This document shows, piece by piece, positions 59,721 to 64,000 of a DNA stretch of 64,000 bases. The position numbers and the translations under genes were made by a program. This DNA comes from Ohtaekwangia sp966211525 (lineage in GTDB: Bacteria > Bacteroidota > Bacteroidia > Cytophagales > Cyclobacteriaceae): positions 40,064 through 104,063 of the forward strand of contig CBIHOZ010000001.1 in the NCBI GenBank assembly GCA_966211525.1, written 5' to 3'. The notes beneath the pieces were generated by a model. That model was not told where the DNA came from. It made no database searches and was given only the letters and a program-made list of their open reading frames with translations. How positions within the stretch are numbered: the first letter of the stretch is position 1; each line of letters starts with the position of its first letter.

Positions 59721-60578
59721 ATGGCAACTATTAACCGTTCACGCATTTTTATCGAGTCGTTGTTAAAGCTCACACGTTTTGGCAACCTGGTTATCATTGG
59801 CATAACGCAATACTTCACGGCCGCCTTTCTTGTTGACCGAACGACACTGGACGATGGAAGGTTATTTCTGCTTTCGGTTTCTACGGTGCTCATTGCAGCA
59901 GCAGGCTACATCATCAACGACTATTACGATGTTAAGATTGACTACATTAACAAGCCCGAGCGTGTCGTGATCGGCAAGAATATACCACGCAGGTATGCTA
60001 TACTCTTTCATGTTGTACTTTCGGGTATAGGTATACTTATTGGATTGCTGCTGTCGTGGCGCATTGCTGCCCTCAATGTTCTTTCTGCTTTTTTACTGTG
60101 GCTATACTCGAACAACCTCAAGCGGCTCCCGTTCATTGGAAATTTCTCTGTAGCATTCCTTACAGGCATGTCTGTGTGGATTGTTGATTTGCTATACCGG
60201 CATGGCAGCGCACTGATCGTGATCTATGCGAGCTTCGCTTTTTTTATGACGCTGGTGCGCGAGATTATTAAAGATATGGAAGACCTGAAGGGCGACAATA
60301 CATTTGGCTGCCGGACACTTCCTATTGTGTGGGGACTGAGGCGTACCAAGTTTGTTATATACTTTATACTGGCTGTATTCGCGCTAACGGTAATACTGAT
60401 CAACCAGTTCTATAAGGCACTGCCCCTGGAGTACTTCCTTATATTCCTTTTTATACCACTGCTGATATTACTTTATCGTTTGATCCGGGCCGATACCACC
60501 CGCGACTTTGCTGCTCTCAGCACCTTCTGTAAAATCATTATGCTGCTGGGTATACTCAGTATGGCGTTTGTAAAGTAA
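59721..60578 (+). CDS. UbiA-family prenyltransferase (geranylgeranylglycerol-phosphate type)
   Basis: A 285-residue membrane prenyltransferase with about eight helices. Both Asp motifs are canonical: NDYYDVKIDYINKP (NDxxDxxxD) and KDMEDLKGD (DxxxD). YSNNLKRLPFIGNFSVAFLT is typical of the group. The annotation usual for Bacteroidota members is geranylgeranylglycerol-phosphate geranylgeranyltransferase-like; the real acceptor is uncertain. I chose the ATG at 59721 rather than the GTG at 59697 because the latter lies just after the terminator and adds residues with no family match. Its 3' end is 25 bases from the convergent selD. Confidence 0.85.
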   Translation: MATINRSRIFIESLLKLTRFGNLVIIGITQYFTAAFLVDRTTLDDGRLFLLSVSTVLIAAAGYIINDYYDVKIDYINKPERVVIGKNIPRRYAILFHVVLSGIGILIGLLLSWRIAALNVLSAFLLWLYSNNLKRLPFIGNFSVAFLTGMSVWIVDLLYRHGSALIVIYASFAFFMTLVREIIKDMEDLKGDNTFGCRTLPIVWGLRRTKFVIYFILAVFALTVILINQFYKALPLEYFLIFLFIPLLILLYRLIRADTTRDFAALSTFCKIIMLLGILSMAFVK

Positions 60579-60603
60579 TGTATATACTATATCTGTAAAC
60601 GTT

Positions 60604-61635
60604 CTATAGTACTTCAATAATGTGCGAACCTTTGGCCACAAGCCTCCCAAATGGTTTGAGGTTGTATTCGTGCAGTTGCATTTCTTTTTCGAAAGCTTCC
60701 TGCTGATCTTCATCTACTACAATCAGGAGTCCGCCACTGGTTTGTGGATCTGCGAGTATTACTTTTTGTTTTTCGGTAATCGCAGAGATCTTGGAACCAT
60801 AGCTATCCCAGTTACGCGTAGTACCTCCGGGCATACTCTTCTGTTCAATATAGTGATCCAGGAAATTGAACACCGGTACTTTGCTGAATTCTATTTGCGC
60901 GCAGAGTTCACTGCCTTCACACACTTCACACAAATGTCCTAATAAACCGAAGCCTGTAACATCGGTCATGGCACTTACATACGGTAACTTCCCGACTTCA
61001 GCACCGAGCCAGTTTAGCGTCAGCATACTGTCTACTGCCTGCTGATAGTGTGCTTGCTGTACTATTCCTCTTTTCTGCGCTGTAGTAATTATGCCAATTC
61101 CAAGCGGTTTGGTTAGGTATAGCAGCGAGTTTGCTCTAGCCGTATCGTTGCGTTTCAGGTGTTCCTTCTTCAATTTACCTGTAACGGCAAGACCAAATAC
61201 AGGCTCGGGACAATCAATGCTATGTCCGCCTGCGAGTGGCATCTCTGCTTCCAGGCAAACTTTGCGACTTCCTTCTAACACACCTTTGGCAACTGCCGGT
61301 GGTATTTTATTAATGGGCCAGCCAAGTATAGCAATTGCCATAAACGGTTCGCCTCCCATGGCATATATATCACTGATCGCATTAACGGAAGCAATGGCTC
61401 CGAAGGTAGCAGGATCATCTACAATCGGCATAAAGAAATCGGTAGTGCTTACAATGCAGGTTCCATCGCCAAGATCATACACTGCCGCATCATCTTTCGA
61501 TTCATTTCCTACGAGTAGTTCGGGAAATATAGTTTTAGGAGCATCGGAGTGAAGAATAGTTTCCAGTACGGCCGGAGATATTTTACATCCACAACCTGCA
61601 CCATGACTGTATTGCGTAAGTTTGATTGGTTCCAT
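60604..61635 (-). CDS. selD: Selenide, water dikinase (selenophosphate synthetase)
   Basis: Makes monoselenophosphate from selenide and ATP. The 343-residue protein has the N-terminal HGAGCGCK motif with C15, C17 and K18 (the catalytic Cys/Lys of E. coli are C17 and K20), then TTDFFMPIVDDPATFGAIAS, and AGGHSIDCPEPVFGLAVTG. The catalytic position is Cys, not selenocysteine; no in-frame TGA occurs. It lies 86 bases after selU on the same strand, so selenophosphate here is meant for tRNA modification. Confidence 0.96.
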   Translation of the reverse strand: MEPIKLTQYSHGAGCGCKISPAVLETILHSDAPKTIFPELLVGNESKDDAAVYDLGDGTCIVSTTDFFMPIVDDPATFGAIASVNAISDIYAMGGEPFMAIAILGWPINKIPPAVAKGVLEGSRKVCLEAEMPLAGGHSIDCPEPVFGLAVTGKLKKEHLKRNDTARANSLLYLTKPLGIGIITTAQKRGIVQQAHYQQAVDSMLTLNWLGAEVGKLPYVSAMTDVTGFGLLGHLCEVCEGSELCAQIEFSKVPVFNFLDHYIEQKSMPGGTTRNWDSYGSKISAITEKQKVILADPQTSGGLLIVVDEDQQEAFEKEMQLHEYNLKPFGRLVAKGSHIIEVL

Positions 61636-61721
61636 ACTACAAAGTAAGTGTATCGGTAAACTATATTGAAATTAATTTCACTGAAACAGCGCTACGCTGC
61701 GAGCGAAATGCATGAGTATAT

Positions 61722-62735
61722 TTACAACACTTCCGCATCGCGTGTTAATGCTGCGGCAAATGCATCTACATCTTTTCCGCTCCACGGAACTGAAGTTTTA
61801 ACGCGTTGTTTTTTGCGCATCAATCCGTTGGTATAGGCCTTATCGTAATAGTTGAGCAGGATTGTAATAACCGCGGTCATATCATCTTGCAAAAGTTTTT
61901 CACGCGCTGCATTAAAGTGCTGACCGCCTAATTTTTTTGTAATCTGTATCATGGCCTGCAGAAATAACTCTTTATCCGCAGCACCATATTCATGTACGAG
62001 TCGTTCGATGCGAACGGTCTTATCAACATCAATCTCAATGATCGGACTGTTGTTCATTTGCCGCCATAAACCTTCGGGCAGAAAAATTTTTCCAACCGCG
62101 ATGGATTCATCTTCAATCCATATTCTCTTCGAAAGATCAAGCTTGTGAATTTCTTCAAAGAGATTGTTTTGAAATTGTTCCGTAGTAGGTTGAGGAGGTA
62201 ACATCAATCCGCCAAATGCAGAGCCTTTGTGTGAAGCAAGGTGCTCCAGGTCGATGATCTGCTCACCTCGATTTTTCAGGGCACGAAGAATTTCGCTTTT
62301 GCCGCTGCCGGTACAGCCGCTGATAACGATTAACGGCAATGGTAATTTATAGGACTCTAATGCTTTGGCGCGATACGCTTTATACCCTCCGGCAAGCTGA
62401 TGTGTTTTAACACGTGCCATGCCCACCAACTGGCAGAAATTTCCCGAGCGCATACCACCGCGCCAGCAGTGTACCAGAATTTCTTTTCCGACTTTTTCCG
62501 CTTCGGTAACTATATCAAGAAGTCGCGGGCCCACCAACCGGAAGCCGGTTCGGATAGCTTCCTGCTGTCCTTTCTGTTTATAGTCTGTACCAACGGCAAC
62601 ACGTTCGGCATTATTTATTATAGGTATATTTCGTGCAGCGGGTATATGCCCTTGCTGATACTCTCCTTCGGAGCGCACATCAACTATCGGGAGCTGTGCG
62701 CGGAGTTTCAGGAAATCATCAATGGAAAGCTGCAT
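61722..62735 (-). CDS. selU: tRNA 2-selenouridine synthase
   Basis: Also called MnmH; converts 2-thiouridine at tRNA position 34 to 2-selenouridine via a geranylated intermediate, using selenophosphate. The 337-residue product has an N-terminal rhodanese domain (PIVDVRSEGEYQQGHIPAA) with the active cysteine in VHCWRGGMRSG (C90), and a C-terminal P-loop domain (ISGCTGSGKSEIL). I chose the ATG at 62735 because the rhodanese domain begins directly after it; one at 62759 adds eight residues. selD follows on the same strand. Confidence 0.94.
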   Translation of the reverse strand: MQLSIDDFLKLRAQLPIVDVRSEGEYQQGHIPAARNIPIINNAERVAVGTDYKQKGQQEAIRTGFRLVGPRLLDIVTEAEKVGKEILVHCWRGGMRSGNFCQLVGMARVKTHQLAGGYKAYRAKALESYKLPLPLIVISGCTGSGKSEILRALKNRGEQIIDLEHLASHKGSAFGGLMLPPQPTTEQFQNNLFEEIHKLDLSKRIWIEDESIAVGKIFLPEGLWRQMNNSPIIEIDVDKTVRIERLVHEYGAADKELFLQAMIQITKKLGGQHFNAAREKLLQDDMTAVITILLNYYDKAYTNGLMRKKQRVKTSVPWSGKDVDAFAAALTRDAEVL

Positions 62736-62804
62736 GGTATAGTGGAGGCTGTTAACCAAACGTTAAACTACACAAAGTGAACAGCCAAGCCAATACCGGC
62801 CAAA

Positions 62805-64000
62805 TCAATTATCAGAAAAATTAGTCGAGAAAGCTGTGTTGATACCAATGCGGAAACCATAGTCCATATACTTGCCATCGCGAAAGGATGCCACTGCTTC
62901 AAGACGGAAGAAGCGAAGTATACCATCGATGGAATAGCCAAGCTCGGTATAGTTTTTCGAAGTTGGTGTGGCGAGATAATTCACAAATATATTTTCGCTT
63001 ACACCTGCCATGCGCACCAGTGGAATACTGGTAACCAAAAATCTGCGGAAATGATAATGTACGTTGCCGGCAAAGTATTGCTTGCGTGTACTAAACGTGT
63101 AGTAGTCCAGCAGACGGAAACTGCCCACCGGATCGGCCGTAGCAAAAGGCGTTTGGTTACCGAGGAAGTGTTTATAGTCCATGAACTCCAATTTGTTCGA
63201 TTGCAGAAATGCACCACCACGCAACGCTACGTCTACATGCCCGCGAACACCGATGTTGAACTCATGTTTTATACCAAGCTCTACACGATCGTAGTCTACA
63301 TCGCTTCCCAATACATCCGGGATGCCCCGATGATACTCTGCCATAAATGTAGGCGATGAACTTCCGATCTCGTATTTCCTGCCATTGCGTATCTGGTACT
63401 TCAGCCAGGGCCTTGCCGTTACCTGTAATGAACCGATCAAAGCGTTGTGAATGCCAAACCCGGTAGCGGGTAATTCTTCGCTGTATGGCATGTTGCTGGT
63501 ATACCCTTCAATACTTTTCCGATCGATCAGTTTATCATTCGTAGTGTTAAACAGCATGTAACGTCTGTTGATGGAGAGCCCTCCGTTTACCGTAACATAC
63601 TGGCTCAACTTTCTGCGGTAATTCAGATCGATATACCTGCGCTCGTATAGCTTCATCAGGTTTTTCTCAAGGAACAACGTAGTAAATGTATTGACGATCG
63701 GTAATATAGGTTCATCTGCGTTAAACTGTTTTATATAGCGGCCACCTTCCAGCTCTAACCTATATTTCTGATTGCGCAATTGAAATTTAATATTACCAGA
63801 AGCCACTTCACGTGAGAACGCGTAACGGAATGCCGGGGTAATAGTGAGGCGTGTTTTGTTGGTATCCTGTAATATAGTTCCGAAAGATACTTTATATACC
63901 AGGTTCCAGCCTTCTACGGTGTTAAAGCCCGGCATGGGGAAATGTATTTTGAAGTTGGAGTGCTTCGATACTTTATAGGTATCACCGATCAGCAGATCCC
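62805..64000 (-). CDS. DUF5686-type outer-membrane protein (5' end outside window)
   Basis: The minus-strand frame stays open to the window edge, so only the C-terminal 398 residues are seen. They contain many beta strands of a barrel type (LTITPAFRYAFSREVASGNI, YRLELEGGRYIKQFNADEPI, YTELGYSIDGILRFFRLEAV) and end FRIGINTAFSTNFSDN. The sequence NKTRLTITPAFRYAFSREVA and the PGFNTVEGWNLVYKV segment before it match the Bacteroidota DUF5686/carboxypeptidase-regulatory-like family, large outer-membrane proteins of about 800 residues. Function unknown. The 69-base gap to selU has no clear terminator. Confidence 0.8.
   Translation of the reverse strand, partial: DLLIGDTYKVSKHSNFKIHFPMPGFNTVEGWNLVYKVSFGTILQDTNKTRLTITPAFRYAFSREVASGNIKFQLRNQKYRLELEGGRYIKQFNADEPILPIVNTFTTLFLEKNLMKLYERRYIDLNYRRKLSQYVTVNGGLSINRRYMLFNTTNDKLIDRKSIEGYTSNMPYSEELPATGFGIHNALIGSLQVTARPWLKYQIRNGRKYEIGSSSPTFMAEYHRGIPDVLGSDVDYDRVELGIKHEFNIGVRGHVDVALRGGAFLQSNKLEFMDYKHFLGNQTPFATADPVGSFRLLDYYTFSTRKQYFAGNVHYHFRRFLVTSIPLVRMAGVSENIFVNYLATPTSKNYTELGYSIDGILRFFRLEAVASFRDGKYMDYGFRIGINTAFSTNFSDN

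Noticed and set aside
60604..61635. SelD as a selenoprotein
   Set aside because: The catalytic motif is GAGCGCK with cysteine codons; there is no in-frame TGA.

Overview
The window looks like ordinary chromosome from a gliding or T9SS-bearing member of the Bacteroidota, most probably of the order Cytophagales. The sequence-level reasons are a complete porP/sprF-gldKLMN type IX secretion cluster plus porW/sprE, a bacillithiol-type YtxJ protein, the Bacteroidota-specific DUF4271-hemD pair, an ATP synthase operon that lacks atpD and atpC, two TonB-dependent receptors with carboxypeptidase-like N-termini, promoter -7 boxes of the TAnnTTTG type, and A-rich rather than Shine-Dalgarno leaders. The genus is not determined. 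I see no rRNA, tRNA, insertion sequence, prophage or CRISPR array, and nothing that stands out as recently transferred.

Layout. 1-3.0 kb: the 3' part of a very basic, internally repeated protein, then ytxJ, then an exported protein of unknown function. 3.1-9.7 kb: aldo/keto reductase, DoxX-like membrane protein, uvrA, a small membrane protein, and an overlapping LytS-type kinase/LytTR regulator pair. 9.8-13.3 kb: hemW and a small protein on the minus strand, then DUF4271-hemD. 13.5-19.1 kb: T9SS core operon; its GldN carries what looks like an inserted CBM5/12-type module. 19.2-25.8 kb, minus strand: porW/sprE, a class A PBP and uvrC in a tight, overlapping unit. 26-33.3 kb: M23 peptidase, bactofilin, atpZ, small membrane proteins, and atpBEFHAG. 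33.3-39.2 kb: UbiA-like protein plus methyltransferase, a saccharopine/alanine dehydrogenase-like enzyme, an S41 protease, a hemerythrin-type repair protein and ruvX. 39.2-44.2 kb: a long, hairpin-rich leader, then a TonB receptor, two small membrane proteins and a PepSY reductase (probable siderophore iron uptake). 44.3-48.7 kb: def, a methionine/glutamine-type aminotransferase with an omega-amidase, and purH. 48.9-54.6 kb: the elongasome operon mreBCD-mrdA-rodA, ending in an unusual structured 3' element and a strong terminator. 54.8-56.9 kb, minus strand: frr, pyrH and a biotinyl-domain protein. 57.0-59.7 kb: a TPP riboswitch controlling a TonB receptor. 59.7-64 kb: a UbiA prenyltransferase, selD-selU for selenouridine in tRNA, and a DUF5686-type protein cut by the window end.

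The main themes are cell envelope work (T9SS, peptidoglycan synthesis and remodelling, rod shape, outer-membrane nutrient uptake), energy conversion and housekeeping. The most interesting unexplained signals are the hairpin-rich leader at 39.27-39.54 kb, the apparent carbohydrate-binding insertion in GldN, the structured element after rodA, the repeated basic protein at the left edge, and a context-dependent preference for the isoleucine codon ATA after T that makes TATA unusually common throughout.
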